A DNA stretch of 64,000 bases. Source: Peribacillus deserti. Its GTDB lineage: Bacteria > Bacillota > Bacilli > Bacillales > DSM-1321. The position numbers and the translations under genes are program-made. This document shows, piece after piece, positions 29,096 to 38,352 of this stretch. Location: positions 62,001 to 126,000 of the forward strand of contig NZ_PGUY01000003.1 in NCBI RefSeq assembly GCF_002863585.1, written 5' to 3'. A model generated the notes under the pieces. It did no database searches. It was given only the letters and a program-made list of their open reading frames with translations, and had not been told where the DNA came from. The number at the start of each line of letters is the position of its first letter. Positions within the stretch are counted from its first letter, which is position 1.

Positions 29096-29185
29096 TGTAA
29101 AACGGGTATAGAATGGATAATGATGTAAAAAAATAATTTAAAAATGCTGATATGGAAAGTAATTTCCGTTTAGAAAGGGATAGAT

Positions 29186-29983
29186 ATGAGAATTTTGTTT
29201 GTTGGTGACGTAGTAGGATCGCCTGGAAGAGATATGATTAAAGAATATGTTCCGAGGCTGAAAGAGAAATATAAGCCCCAAATCACCATCATTAATGGAG
29301 AAAATGCTGCTGCCGGAAGAGGAATTACCGAGAAAATCTACCGCCAGTTCTTAGAGAATGGTGCCCAGGCCGTTACATTAGGCAACCATTCATGGGATAA
29401 TCGAGATATCTTTGAATTTATCGATAATGCGAAATACCTCGTTCGTCCTGCCAACTTTCCTGAAGGAACGCCGGGAGAAGGAATCAAGTTTCTAAAGTAT
29501 AACCAATCAGAAGTAGCGGTGATCAGTCTTCAGGGCCGGACGTTTATGCCTGAATTGGACTGCCCCTTTAGGAAGGCTGACGAATTGGTAGAAGCAGCCA
29601 GAAAGCGGACTTCGATTATTTTTGTAGACTTCCATGCTGAAGCTACCAGTGAGAAACAGGCTATGGGCTGGTATTTAGATGGCAGGGTGTCTGCAGTAGT
29701 CGGGACACATACACATGTTCAAACCTCAGACAATCGGATCCTGCCAGGAGGAACAGCTTACCTGACGGATGTCGGAATGACTGGCCCGTATGATGAGATT
29801 CTTGGTATGGGAAGAGAAGCTGTGATCAAAAGATTCTTGACCAGCATGCCAGTCCGATTTGAAGTGCCTTCAGAAGGAAGAACGATTCTAAGTGCTGTGA
29901 TCATTGACTTGGATCCGAAAACAGGCAAAGCCAAGAAAACGGAACGAGTTTTAATCAATGAAGACCATCCTTTTTTTAGTTAA
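29186..29983 (+). CDS. ymdB: YmdB metallophosphoesterase
   Basis: 265 aa calcineurin-fold phosphodiesterase. Metal-binding motifs are visible in order: GDVVGSPGR (residues 6-14), INGENAAAGRGI, TLGNHSWDN, FHAE and GTHTHVQT. In B. subtilis YmdB hydrolyses cyclic nucleotides in vitro and controls bistable expression of biofilm and motility genes together with RNase Y, its neighbour here. ATG start with AAAGGGAT upstream. Its last bases touch repeat copy 2. Confidence 0.93.
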   Translation: MRILFVGDVVGSPGRDMIKEYVPRLKEKYKPQITIINGENAAAGRGITEKIYRQFLENGAQAVTLGNHSWDNRDIFEFIDNAKYLVRPANFPEGTPGEGIKFLKYNQSEVAVISLQGRTFMPELDCPFRKADELVEAARKRTSIIFVDFHAEATSEKQAMGWYLDGRVSAVVGTHTHVQTSDNRILPGGTAYLTDVGMTGPYDEILGMGREAVIKRFLTSMPVRFEVPSEGRTILSAVIIDLDPKTGKAKKTERVLINEDHPFFS

Positions 29984-30655
29984 GCTCTTTTCTAAAAGAT
30001 TGTTGTTTTTTAATAAGTTTTGTTACATCACCCTATAGTTAAATCAGGTTGATTGGAGTGTAAGGTGCGAGACTCCTTGATCCAGCTACAAGCTGAGACC
30101 CTCGAGTCATAAGCCGAACCGTCCATGCGGAGAAAAGCACTCCCCACAGCCGGCTCGTCTTATGCTTGTCGGGTCTCTGCCTGCCAATTTGTTTAGAATT
30201 TTATATCTATTGGGATTTTCACTAGCGTTTAATATTTAAATGTTGGGCAGGCATCGCTTTCCGCTTTTCTGTGCGAGAGCAGCGGGCATTGTCCAGCTCC
30301 AGCGCCTAGACCCTCGAGTCATAAGCCAATCGGTCCATGGAAAGGAAAACCGCTTTCCACGGCCCGCTTGTCTTATGCCTGGCTAACGCACGAAGCACAG
30401 GATGTGCGAGCCAGGCGGGGCCACAGGACGTGGCGTTCGAGCGTGGTAAGCGCGACTAAGCTTCTGTCTTCGCTAACGATTGCCACTCAGCAAATCTTCT
30501 TTATCGGGTCTGAACAAGGCGCTTCCGCTTTTCTATCAGGTGATACCCCGCAGGCGAAGACGAGGAGGCTCACCGCCCGCCCCTAAGGTCCGCGAGCATG
30601 CCTTGCGCTCCAATCAACCTCTTGTTCAATAGCAACAAAGTTTGCGAATACAGCC
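29978..30655. repeat. long interspersed repeat, copy 2
   Basis: About 678 bp, collinear with 15717-16386 and highly similar over most of its length. It begins AGTTAAGCTCTTTTCTAAAA at the very end of ymdB and ends TTTGCGAATACAGCC. Differences from copy 1 are scattered substitutions and small indels, so the copies are not recent. The internal frame at 30368-30586 is the counterpart of that in copy 1. The hairpin at 30708 beyond it is the likely ymdB terminator. Confidence 0.85.
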
Positions 30656-30707
30656 TTTAGTTAAGAAGTTCAAACCAGAATTTCAACAAAAAGTTGAAGA
30701 TATTTAA

Positions 30708-30756
30708 TAAACAGCATCAGATTTCGCTCGCCAGTGAAAATCTCATGCTGTTTTTA
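30708..30756. terminator. bidirectional terminator between ymdB and the SDR gene
   Basis: AACAGCAT.CAGATTT pairs with AAATCT.CATGCTGTT across a 12-14 nt loop, with A-rich left and T-rich right sides. It serves two convergent units. Confidence 0.7.
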
Positions 30757-30782
30757 CGTTTACAAGACCTCGCCAGACAGCT

Positions 30783-31547
30783 TTAGCATGACTCCTTCAC
30801 CCATTGCTCCCAGGTTACCATTCCTCGTTTTTGTTCACCATTCGTATTTTTCCCGTCCTTTATTGCTTTAAATAGTGAATTAGGCACATATGAAACGGGG
30901 AGAAGCAGCGATTTAGGCTGTCTATATTGCTTCCAAATAGCATACATTTCCTTAAAAGTAAGTATTTCAGGACCGCCAAAATCATCGACGTGACCTTGAG
31001 GCGGCGATTGGCACACCTTTACCAAAAATGAGGCAACTTCGTCGACATCAACGCTTTGGCATCTTAACGGTGCAGGTAAAACAGATAGTGGAAATTTAGT
31101 TAAGGCTCGAAACAATTGATCTATAAAAGAATGGAACTGTGTCGCCCTGAGGATCGTGTATGGAAGACCGCTCACCTTTATAAGCCTTTCCGCTTCAAGC
31201 TTTGATTGATAGTAAGCCATAGGCATCGATTCGATACCTACTATAGAAGGAAATATCAAATGCTTGATTTCGTAGTCTTTACATGCTTTGATCAGCCTTC
31301 TTGTTCCCTCAACATCTACCGCTCTAGAGTTTTTAAGGGGGCTCGTGGCCGCATGTAAAACAACATCTACATCCGATATAGTATTTTGCAATCCCCTCCC
31401 TGACTCTAAATCTAATTCTGTCCATTCAGCAGTAAAGGTTTGTGGTTGATGGCGGCTGGCGATTCGGACGTCTAGGTTCTGTTTTACCGATTGTTTTAAA
31501 AATGAACTCCCTAAAGTTCCGGTTCCTCCTGTGACTAGAATCTTCAT
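30783..31547 (-). CDS. NAD(P)-binding SDR/NmrA-like protein
   Basis: 254 aa atypical short-chain dehydrogenase. GGTGTLGS at residues 7-14 is the Rossmann dinucleotide loop; DVVLHAATSP and YYQSKLEAERLI (with Tyr-x3-Lys-like spacing) follow the NmrA/epimerase pattern, as does LRATQFHSFIDQL. The substrate is unknown; relatives are quinone reductases or redox sensors. ATG start with GGAGGAT upstream on the minus strand. It is the only reversed gene between ymdB and spoVS, a place where B. subtilis has none, so it is probably an acquired gene. Confidence 0.82.
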   Translation of the reverse strand: MKILVTGGTGTLGSSFLKQSVKQNLDVRIASRHQPQTFTAEWTELDLESGRGLQNTISDVDVVLHAATSPLKNSRAVDVEGTRRLIKACKDYEIKHLIFPSIVGIESMPMAYYQSKLEAERLIKVSGLPYTILRATQFHSFIDQLFRALTKFPLSVLPAPLRCQSVDVDEVASFLVKVCQSPPQGHVDDFGGPEILTFKEMYAIWKQYRQPKSLLLPVSYVPNSLFKAIKDGKNTNGEQKRGMVTWEQWVKESC

Positions 31548-31946
31548 AGCTATCCTCCTCCGAAAGGAAAAATAAATCTAAGTATCACTATATTTTAATG
31601 GAGAATCCGTATAGAGATTCCCAGAAATGATGAAATTCACTAAATCTCCTTAAATCCCCAGTGGTGAATGTAGGAGTTATAAGAATCAAAATGAAATAGC
31701 GTTCGGTTGAACAATGGATAAATGGAATAGACGAATTTCATGGACAAGGAATACAGGGCTATTTCTATGAATATAGTGAAAGTGAGTCAGATTATCCTGG
31801 TGCAGACGCCCGGACTACATAAGAAGGATGTTTGTCACTCGATAAGATAACGATCGTTCCATGGTCTAGGCTTTTGGAACGAAGTTTACTAAATACCTGT
31901 TGAACATAAGCAATAGGTATGGGATAAAACAAGGAGGAGCTAGGGA
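31548..31946. other. intergenic with a possible gene remnant
   Basis: Divergent promoters for the SDR gene and spoVS must lie here. A frame of about 42 codons at 31699-31821 (RSVEQWINGIDEFHGQG... ending SDYPGADARTT) reads like protein but is preceded by an in-frame TAG and lacks a start, so it may be a relic. No clear sigma-H promoter for spoVS was found by eye. Confidence 0.3.
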
Positions 31947-32207
31947 ATGGAAATATTAAAGGTTTCAGCAAAATCTAATCCCAATTCTGTAGCAGGCGCA
32001 CTTGCGGGTGTATTGAGGGAAAGAGGGGCCGCAGAGATTCAGGCGATCGGTGCTGGTGCGTTGAATCAAGCGGTAAAGGCAGTAGCGATTGCACGAGGAT
32101 TTGTAGCACCTAGTGGAGTGGACTTGATTTGTATTCCTGCCTTTACCGATATTTTGATAGACGGAGAAGAACGGACAGCTATTAAACTGATTGTAGAACC
32201 CCGATGA
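31947..32207 (+). CDS. spoVS: stage V sporulation protein S
   Basis: 86 aa Alba-like small protein needed for normal spore development and involved in septation in B. subtilis. The sequence EILKVSAKSNPNSVAGALAG and the IQAIGAGALNQAVKA block are near-invariant in SpoVS. Length is exactly the family's. ATG start with CAAGGAGGAG upstream. Single-gene unit with a strong terminator. Confidence 0.97.
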   Translation: MEILKVSAKSNPNSVAGALAGVLRERGAAEIQAIGAGALNQAVKAVAIARGFVAPSGVDLICIPAFTDILIDGEERTAIKLIVEPR

Positions 32208-32245
32208 AAAAAATGCCTGCTTGCATGGTTTGCAAGCAGGCATTT
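32208..32245. terminator. terminator after spoVS
   Basis: AAATGCCTGCTTGCA (32211-32225) pairs with TGCAAGCAGGCATTT (32231-32245). Preceded by As, so it can act in both directions. Confidence 0.85.
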
Positions 32246-32550
32246 GTGATTCTCCCGTCGAAGAATATAAATAAGATTTTAAGCAGGTTATCCAAAAGGA
32301 ACAAAAGTTTTCTGTAAAGTCTCACTTTTCAGAATAATGAGTTGATTTTTTGGCGCTCTGAGGCTAGAATTGAATCGTTTAGTACACACCTTCCAAAACA
32401 ATTTTGATGCAGTTTTAGGTTGAACGTACAACACACTTCCAGGTCACTTGCCGGCATACATACCTAGAAAAGTTCTTGATTCTTTGGAAAACGAGTACTA
32501 CTTTTCGTATGAGTTTACCATTTATGTGAGTTTAAAAGGGGTGTAAGGAC
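32246..32550. other. intergenic leader of korAB
   Basis: AT-rich, without a coding frame or recognised RNA. It presumably carries the korA promoter; no convincing -35/-10 pair was picked. Confidence 0.4.
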
Positions 32551-34302
32551 ATGATCAATCAGCTTTCATGGAAAGTTGGCGGTCAACAGGGTGAAGGTAT
32601 TGAAAGTACAGGAGAAATTTTCAGTATTGCTCTTAATCGTCTAGGCTATTATTTATACGGCTACCGTCATTTTTCGTCTCGTATCAAGGGCGGCCATACC
32701 AATAATAAGATCCGGGTCAGCACCACTGAAACCCGGTCCATTGCAGATGATTTAGATATCCTTGTTGCATTCGACCAGGAAACCATCGATGTGAATTACA
32801 AAGAACTTAACAAAACAGGCATTATCATTGCAGATGCCAAGTTCAAGCCTGTCAAACCAGACGATAGTGGTGCTGCTCTTTATGTCATCCCATTTACAGA
32901 GATGGCAGCAGATCTAGGGACATCCTTAATGAAGAACATGGTCGCCGTTGGTGCTTCGTCAGCAGTTCTAGGCTTGGACATTCATGTGTTTAATGAAGTA
33001 GTTGAAGAAATTTTTGGCCGGAAGGGTGCCCAGATTGTTCAGAAGAACCTGGAAGCAATCCGTGAAGGCTATGATTATATGAAAGCGCTGCTAGGAAATA
33101 ACCTGGGTACGCTCCAGCTTGCAAAAGCGGATGGGCAGAAGCGGTTATTCATGATTGGAAACGACGCAATCGCCCTTGGAGCCTTAGCGGGTGGCTGCCG
33201 GTTCATGGCTGCCTATCCAATAACACCGGCTTCAGAAATCATGGAATACCTGATTAAGAAACTGCCTCCACTTGGCGGTACCGTGATTCAGACAGAAGAT
33301 GAAATTGCGGCCTGTACCATGGTAATAGGTGCGAATTATGCAGGTGTCCGTGCCTTAACGGCTTCGGCAGGGCCGGGGCTATCGCTGAAAATGGAAGCGA
33401 TCGGCCTTTCTGGGATTACCGAAACACCGCTCGTGATTGTGGATACCCAGCGTGGCGGTCCCTCTACCGGGCTGCCGACCAAACAGGAACAGTCTGACCT
33501 TATGGCTATGATTTACGGTACGCATGGAGAAATTCCTAAGATCGTCATGGCGCCGAGCACGGTGGAAGAAGCCTTTTATGATACGGCAGAAGCATTCAAT
33601 CTTGCTGAGGAATATCAATGTCCGGTTATCATTTTATCAGATTTGCAGCTGTCGCTTGGGAAGCAGACGGTACATCCGCTGCAATTTGATAAAGTGGAAA
33701 TACGGAGAGGCAAGCTCGTGACTGACCCTATACCGGAAGCGGTGGACAAATCTTATTTTAAAAGATATGAAGTGACAGAGGATGGCATTTCTCCGCGCGT
33801 GCTTCCAGGAACGAAGAATGGCATCTTCCATGTAACCGGGGTAGAGCACGACGAAACCGGCAAGCCTTCGGAGGTAGCATCAAACCGGAAGCAGCAAATG
33901 GATAAACGGATGAGAAAAACGAAAAACATCCGCTTCGATACACCCGTTCATAAGAATTGTAAGCATGATGATTCTGACTTACTGATTGTCGGCTTCAACT
34001 CGACCCGCGGTGTAATTGAAGAGGCAATGGACCGGCTTGAACAGGAAGGGATCAAGGTAAACCATGCCCATGTGAGGCTGATCCATCCGTTTCCTTCAGC
34101 CGAAATGCTGCCGCTTGTCAGCAATGCGAAAAAAGTGGTAGTCATTGAGAATAATGCGACCGGTCAGCTGGCAAATATTTTAAAGATGAATGTGGGACAT
34201 GCAGATAAAATCACAAGCATCCTAAAATACGATGGAAATCCATTCCTGCCGCATAATGTTCATACCGAGTGTAAGGAGCTGTTTGAATATGGCAACATTT
34301 AA
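32551..34302 (+). CDS. korA: 2-oxoacid:ferredoxin oxidoreductase, alpha (gamma-alpha fused) subunit
   Basis: 583 aa. The first 190 residues are the gamma domain (KVGGQQGEGIESTGEIF, RHFSSRIKGGHTNN), then the alpha pyrimidine-binding domain (FMAAYPITPASEIMEYL, TEDEIAACTMVIGANYAGVRALTASAGPG as a block) and a C-terminal transketolase-like domain. With KorB it oxidatively decarboxylates a 2-oxoacid, most likely 2-oxoglutarate, to the acyl-CoA and reduces ferredoxin. ATG start with AAAAGGGGTG upstream. It overlaps korB by 14 bases. Confidence 0.92.
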   Translation: MINQLSWKVGGQQGEGIESTGEIFSIALNRLGYYLYGYRHFSSRIKGGHTNNKIRVSTTETRSIADDLDILVAFDQETIDVNYKELNKTGIIIADAKFKPVKPDDSGAALYVIPFTEMAADLGTSLMKNMVAVGASSAVLGLDIHVFNEVVEEIFGRKGAQIVQKNLEAIREGYDYMKALLGNNLGTLQLAKADGQKRLFMIGNDAIALGALAGGCRFMAAYPITPASEIMEYLIKKLPPLGGTVIQTEDEIAACTMVIGANYAGVRALTASAGPGLSLKMEAIGLSGITETPLVIVDTQRGGPSTGLPTKQEQSDLMAMIYGTHGEIPKIVMAPSTVEEAFYDTAEAFNLAEEYQCPVIILSDLQLSLGKQTVHPLQFDKVEIRRGKLVTDPIPEAVDKSYFKRYEVTEDGISPRVLPGTKNGIFHVTGVEHDETGKPSEVASNRKQQMDKRMRKTKNIRFDTPVHKNCKHDDSDLLIVGFNSTRGVIEEAMDRLEQEGIKVNHAHVRLIHPFPSAEMLPLVSNAKKVVVIENNATGQLANILKMNVGHADKITSILKYDGNPFLPHNVHTECKELFEYGNI

Positions 34303-35155
34303 GGAGTTTCGTAATAATGTAAAACCAAACTGGTGTCCGGGCTGCGGGGATTTCTCCGTCCAGGCTGCGATCCAAAGAGCAGCGGCTAATGTCGGCCTTG
34401 AGCCTGAAGGACTTGCCATCGTATCTGGGATAGGCTGCTCCGGCCGTATTTCAGGCTATATTAATTCATATGGATTCCATGGGATTCACGGACGCTGTCT
34501 GCCGATTGCACAGGGTGTGAAAATGGCGAACAGGGACTTGACCGTCATCGCATCCGGGGGCGACGGGGATGGCTTTGCGATCGGAATGGGGCACACTGTC
34601 CATGCAATCCGCCGCAATATCGATATCACTTATATCGTGATGGATAACCAGATCTATGGACTGACAAAAGGACAGACTTCACCGCGGTCCGCCGCCGGGT
34701 TTAAAACAAAATCGACGCCTCAGGGGTCGATTGAACCGGCGCTTTCTCCGATGGAGATGGCGCTGACGGCAGGTGCTACCTTTGTCGCCCAAAGCTTTTC
34801 AACCGATCTTAAAGAGTTAACCGCAATCATTGAGGCTGGCATCAAGCATAAAGGATTCTCTCTTATCAATGTATTCAGTCCCTGTGTCACCTATAATAAG
34901 GTCAATACATATGACTGGTTCAAAGAGAATCTCACAAAGCTTGGCAGTATAGAAAACTACGACCCGTCCAGCCGGGAAATGGCCATGCAGACACTAATGG
35001 CCCATAACAGCCTGGTTACGGGAATCATCTACCAGGACCCGCAGCGTAAGTCGTATCAAGAGCTGATTCCTGGATACGGAGAAACACCGCTCGCACATTC
35101 TGAACTACAATTGGATCAGGATCATTTTGATAAGCTGGCAGCTGAATTTATGTAA
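34289..35155 (+). CDS. korB: 2-oxoacid:ferredoxin oxidoreductase, beta subunit
   Basis: 288 aa thiamine-diphosphate-binding subunit. WCPGCGDF near residue 15 and a further Cys in SGIGCSGR provide cluster ligands; GGDGDGFAIG begins the TPP/Mg motif, completed by the downstream DNQIYGLTKGQ. The ATG at 34289 is chosen: GTAAGGAGCT is 9 nt upstream and the family begins MATFK.FR; a longer reading from 34232 lies in the korA frame region. Translationally coupled to korA. Confidence 0.92.
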   Translation: MATFKEFRNNVKPNWCPGCGDFSVQAAIQRAAANVGLEPEGLAIVSGIGCSGRISGYINSYGFHGIHGRCLPIAQGVKMANRDLTVIASGGDGDGFAIGMGHTVHAIRRNIDITYIVMDNQIYGLTKGQTSPRSAAGFKTKSTPQGSIEPALSPMEMALTAGATFVAQSFSTDLKELTAIIEAGIKHKGFSLINVFSPCVTYNKVNTYDWFKENLTKLGSIENYDPSSREMAMQTLMAHNSLVTGIIYQDPQRKSYQELIPGYGETPLAHSELQLDQDHFDKLAAEFM

Positions 35156-35164
35156 TTAAACTTG

Positions 35165-35194
35165 GAACCTCTGATGGAAATATCGGAGGTTTTT
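35165..35194 (+). terminator. terminator after korB
   Basis: AACCTC (35166-35171) pairs with GAGGTT (35186-35191), with GAT/ATA continuing inward, then TTTT. Confidence 0.65.
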
Positions 35195-35377
35195 ACCATT
35201 TAATGTACGCAAAATGATTCCGCTTACAAATTTCTGAAAAAAATAAAAAATAATTTTTCCTTCATGCTCACTTGTCCTATTGGAGAGGACAGAGATATTT
35301 ACACTCATTCTCGCATAATGGTAAACTATGATTATATCAAGGCTCAAATAGTTTCCTTTTAAAGGAGAGTGTGCACG

Positions 35378-36418
35378 ATGAATGGAAAGATGAAAGCACT
35401 GGTGAAGCACCATAGAGGGTTCGGTGCTGAACTTCGAATGGTAGATATTCCACAGATCCAGGAAGATGAGGTACTGATCAAGGTAAAAGCAACGTCCATC
35501 TGCGGTACAGATGTACATATATATACTTGGGATGAGTGGTCCCAAAGCAGGGTAAATCCGCCGTATGTGTTTGGGCACGAATTCTCAGGTGAAGTGGTTG
35601 AAATCGGGTCGAAGGTGACAAGTGTAGAAATCGGTGATTTCGTCTCTGCGGAAACGCACATAGTATGCGGGAGCTGTCCGCAGTGCCTTACAGGCCAATA
35701 TCATATTTGTAAAAACACAAAAATTATCGGTGTAGATACAGGGGGCTGCTTTGCAGAGTATGTTGCCCTTCCGGCAGTGAACCTCTGGAAGAATCCAAAA
35801 GACATGCCGGTTGATACAGCTTCTGTCCAGGAGCCGATGGGAAATGCCGTCCATACCGTGCTCGCTGGCGAAACGGCTGGTAAAACCGTAGCAGTCATAG
35901 GCTGCGGTCCGATCGGAATCATGGCCGTTGGAGTAGCGAAAGCAGCTGGAGCGTCCCAGGTGATCGCCCTTGATTTAAATGATTATCGTTTAAATCTCGC
36001 GAAGGAGATGGGTGCAACAACGATTATTAACTCTGCAAAAGAAAATCCGCTTGAGGTGATTGATGCGCTGACGGGCGGAAATGGAGTAGATGTGGTTTGC
36101 GAAATGAGCGGCCACCCTATAGCGATGAATCAGGGCTTCAAGATGGTCACAAATGGCGGAAGAGTTTCCATTTTAAGCCTGCCGGTCCGTCCTGTCGAAA
36201 TCGATGTGACCAATGATATCGTCTTTAAAGGTGTCACTGTCCAGGGAATAACCGGCCGTCAGATGTTCAAAACCTGGCAGCAGGTTTCTAACCTGCTGGC
36301 ATCAGGGCAGGTCGATGTAAAGCCAATGATCACACACCATTTCCCGCTGGAAGAGTTTGAAAAAGGCTTTGATTTAATGATAAAAGGCGAGTGCGGCAAA
36401 GTGGTGCTTCAGCCTTAA
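35378..36418 (+). CDS. tdh: L-threonine 3-dehydrogenase
   Basis: 346 aa zinc alcohol dehydrogenase family enzyme that oxidises threonine to 2-amino-3-ketobutyrate. Catalytic zinc ligands are expected at Cys in SICGTDVH and His in GHEFSGEV; the structural zinc cluster is CGSCPQCLTGQYHIC; the NAD loop is GCGPIG. ATG 35378 (MNGKMKALV) is chosen with AAAGGAG 10 nt upstream; GTG 35369 is too near that site. Followed by kbl, whose product uses its reaction product. Confidence 0.94.
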   Translation: MNGKMKALVKHHRGFGAELRMVDIPQIQEDEVLIKVKATSICGTDVHIYTWDEWSQSRVNPPYVFGHEFSGEVVEIGSKVTSVEIGDFVSAETHIVCGSCPQCLTGQYHICKNTKIIGVDTGGCFAEYVALPAVNLWKNPKDMPVDTASVQEPMGNAVHTVLAGETAGKTVAVIGCGPIGIMAVGVAKAAGASQVIALDLNDYRLNLAKEMGATTIINSAKENPLEVIDALTGGNGVDVVCEMSGHPIAMNQGFKMVTNGGRVSILSLPVRPVEIDVTNDIVFKGVTVQGITGRQMFKTWQQVSNLLASGQVDVKPMITHHFPLEEFEKGFDLMIKGECGKVVLQP

Positions 36419-36572
36419 AAACGGGAAGCTCTGTTAAAGGCGGAAGGCACGTGAATCCTGCCAGGGCCAGGGAGAGTACCCTTGGTGTCTCAGCAGGAGC
36501 GCTCCCAAAGCAGGTGCCATCGTTTGGAATCAACAGTAGTCATTCCAACTCAAAAAACAAGGAGGCTGTTTT

Positions 36573-37748
36573 ATGAAAGGCTTTGAATATTTACAAGAAG
36601 AACTCGATGCAATGAAAAAGGAAGGTACGTTCCGCAAACTGGTGCCTTTAGAATCAGAACAAGGCTCAAAGGTAGTCATTAACGGAAAAGAAGTGATTCA
36701 GCTTTCCTCTAACAACTATCTTGGGCTGACTTCACATCCCCGCTTAAGGAAAGCGGCACTTGATGCAGTCGAGCAGTACGGAGCAGGAACAGGCTCGGTC
36801 CGAACGATTGCCGGGACGTTTTCGATGCATGATGAGCTGGAAATGAAATTGGCTGAATTCAAGCACACAGAGGCATCATTGGTATTCCAGTCAGGCTTTA
36901 CAACAAACCAGGGTGTGCTGTCTGCGATTTTGTCACCTGAGGATGTCGTCATTTCTGATGCTCTGAATCATGCTTCGATCATTGATGGGGTCCGCCTAAC
37001 AAAGGCTGCCCGCAAGGTTTACAAACATGTTGACATGGAGGACCTTGAACGCGCACTTCAGGAATCAAAGGACTTCCGCAAGCGCCTGATCGTAACAGAT
37101 GGCGTCTTTTCCATGGATGGAAACATTGCGCCGCTTCCGGAAATCGTTGAACTGGCTGAAAAATACGATGCCTTGATCATGGTCGATGACGCTCATGCTT
37201 CCGGAGTCCTCGGACAGAACGGGCGCGGCACGGTTAACCACTTTGGCCTTGATGGACGCGTACATATCCAGGTCGGCACATTGAGTAAAGCAATCGGCGT
37301 TCTAGGCGGGTATGTAGCAAGCTCAAGAACATTGATTGACTATCTAATTCATAAAGGGCGCCCCTTCCTGTTCAGCACCTCTCATCCGCCAGCGGTCACC
37401 ATGGCCTGCATTGAGGCCATTAATGTATTGCTTGAAGAACCTGAGCTGATTGAAAAGCTTTGGGATAATACCCGCTTCTTTAAAAAGGGCCTTGAGGAGT
37501 TAGGATTCAACACAGGAAAAAGTGAAACTCCTGTAACACCGGTTATTGTGGGCGAAGAAGCCCTGTCCCACCAGTTCTCAGACAAACTGCTCGAATACGG
37601 CGTATTTGCACAGGGAATCGCCTTCCCAACGGTGGCAAAAGGTATGGCCCGTGTACGAACCATCGTAACCGCACAGCATTCAAAAGAAGAATTGCAGGCT
37701 GCACTTGATGCGTTTGAAAAAGCCGGTAAGGAATTAGGTATTATTTAA
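36573..37748 (+). CDS. kbl: glycine C-acetyltransferase (2-amino-3-ketobutyrate CoA ligase)
   Basis: 391 aa pyridoxal-phosphate enzyme of the alpha-oxoamine synthase family. It splits 2-amino-3-ketobutyrate with CoA to glycine and acetyl-CoA, completing threonine breakdown after Tdh. The PLP lysine is Lys239 in [15 protein letters not shown] holds the conserved Asp/His. ATG start with ACAAGGAGG upstream. Related BioF enzymes are similar, but the tdh neighbour settles the assignment. The 154 bp before it has no recognised riboswitch or T-box. Confidence 0.93.
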   Translation: MKGFEYLQEELDAMKKEGTFRKLVPLESEQGSKVVINGKEVIQLSSNNYLGLTSHPRLRKAALDAVEQYGAGTGSVRTIAGTFSMHDELEMKLAEFKHTEASLVFQSGFTTNQGVLSAILSPEDVVISDALNHASIIDGVRLTKAARKVYKHVDMEDLERALQESKDFRKRLIVTDGVFSMDGNIAPLPEIVELAEKYDALIMVDDAHASGVLGQNGRGTVNHFGLDGRVHIQVGTLSKAIGVLGGYVASSRTLIDYLIHKGRPFLFSTSHPPAVTMACIEAINVLLEEPELIEKLWDNTRFFKKGLEELGFNTGKSETPVTPVIVGEEALSHQFSDKLLEYGVFAQGIAFPTVAKGMARVRTIVTAQHSKEELQAALDAFEKAGKELGII

Positions 37749-37759
37749 GCGTTATATTC

Positions 37760-37794
37760 ACAGCCGTGTCCTTCCAGGATACGGCTGTTTGTTT
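37760..37794 (+). terminator. terminator after kbl
   Basis: ACAGCCGT (37760-37767) pairs with ACGGCTGT (37781-37788), with inner TCC/GGA, then TTGTTT. Its right arm GGCTGTTTGTTT is copied again at 38019-38030 as part of the array duplication. Confidence 0.75.
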
Positions 37795-37817
37795 ACAGCG
37801 GGATTCTCAAATGCCTG

Positions 37818-37930
37818 TTTCGCGCGAGAAATTTGTTTTCGCGCAGAATGGGATGAATTTCGCGCAAGACTTTGAAGTTTTCGCGCCAACTATATTGAAT
37901 TCCGCGCACAAAAGTCATTTTATCGCGCAG
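37818..37930. repeat. six-unit TTTCGCGC array, copy A
   Basis: Six cores (TTTCGCGC four times, then TTCCGCGC and TATCGCGC) with CGCGC at 37821, 37840, 37861, 37882, 37903 and 37924: steps 19,21,21,21,21 bp. Spacers are unrelated to each other but match copy B unit by unit. Ends at TTTCAGCTGGCT. Confidence 0.9.
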
Positions 37931-38053
37931 TGACCAGCTTTCAGCTGGCTCCGTTTATGCATATATCTCATTTTTCCTCCGATTCCACAAATAATCATCT
38001 GTATCATAATCAAGAAGCGGCTGTTTGTTTGAAGTTGGATTATCAAATGGCTG

Positions 38054-38167
38054 TTTCGCGCGAGAATTTTGTCTTTCACGCAGCACCAGGTGAATTTCGC
38101 GCAAAACCTCGAAGTTTTCGCGCCAACTATATCAATTTCCGCGCACACAAGTCATTTTATCGCGCAG
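38054..38167. repeat. six-unit TTTCGCGC array, copy B
   Basis: Cores at 38057, 38077 (CACGC), 38098, 38119, 38140 and 38161: steps 20,21,21,21,21 bp. Unit 5 is TTCCGCGC and unit 6 TATCGCGC, as in copy A. The flanks (GGCTGTTTGTTT, GGATT.TCAAATG.CTG on the left, TATCAGCTGGCT on the right) are also shared, so about 160 bp was duplicated in tandem with a shift of 236-238 bp. Confidence 0.9.
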
Positions 38168-38352
38168 CGACCAACTATCAGCTGGCTGGGTTCCCAAGTA
38201 TGTAAGCTACTCTTAAAATTTTATCCACAGATTCATTTATTCCTAGAATACAAAGCCCCTTACAAGATTGGTTATTTTTACCTTGTTTTTCTAATACACT
38301 CGTGCTATATTCTTTTTATTACAAATGTATTATTAAAAAGGGGTGCTGCTCA

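Noticed and set aside
36419-36572. T-box or riboswitch between tdh and kbl
   Set aside because: No T-box sequence, specifier hairpin or terminator is visible.
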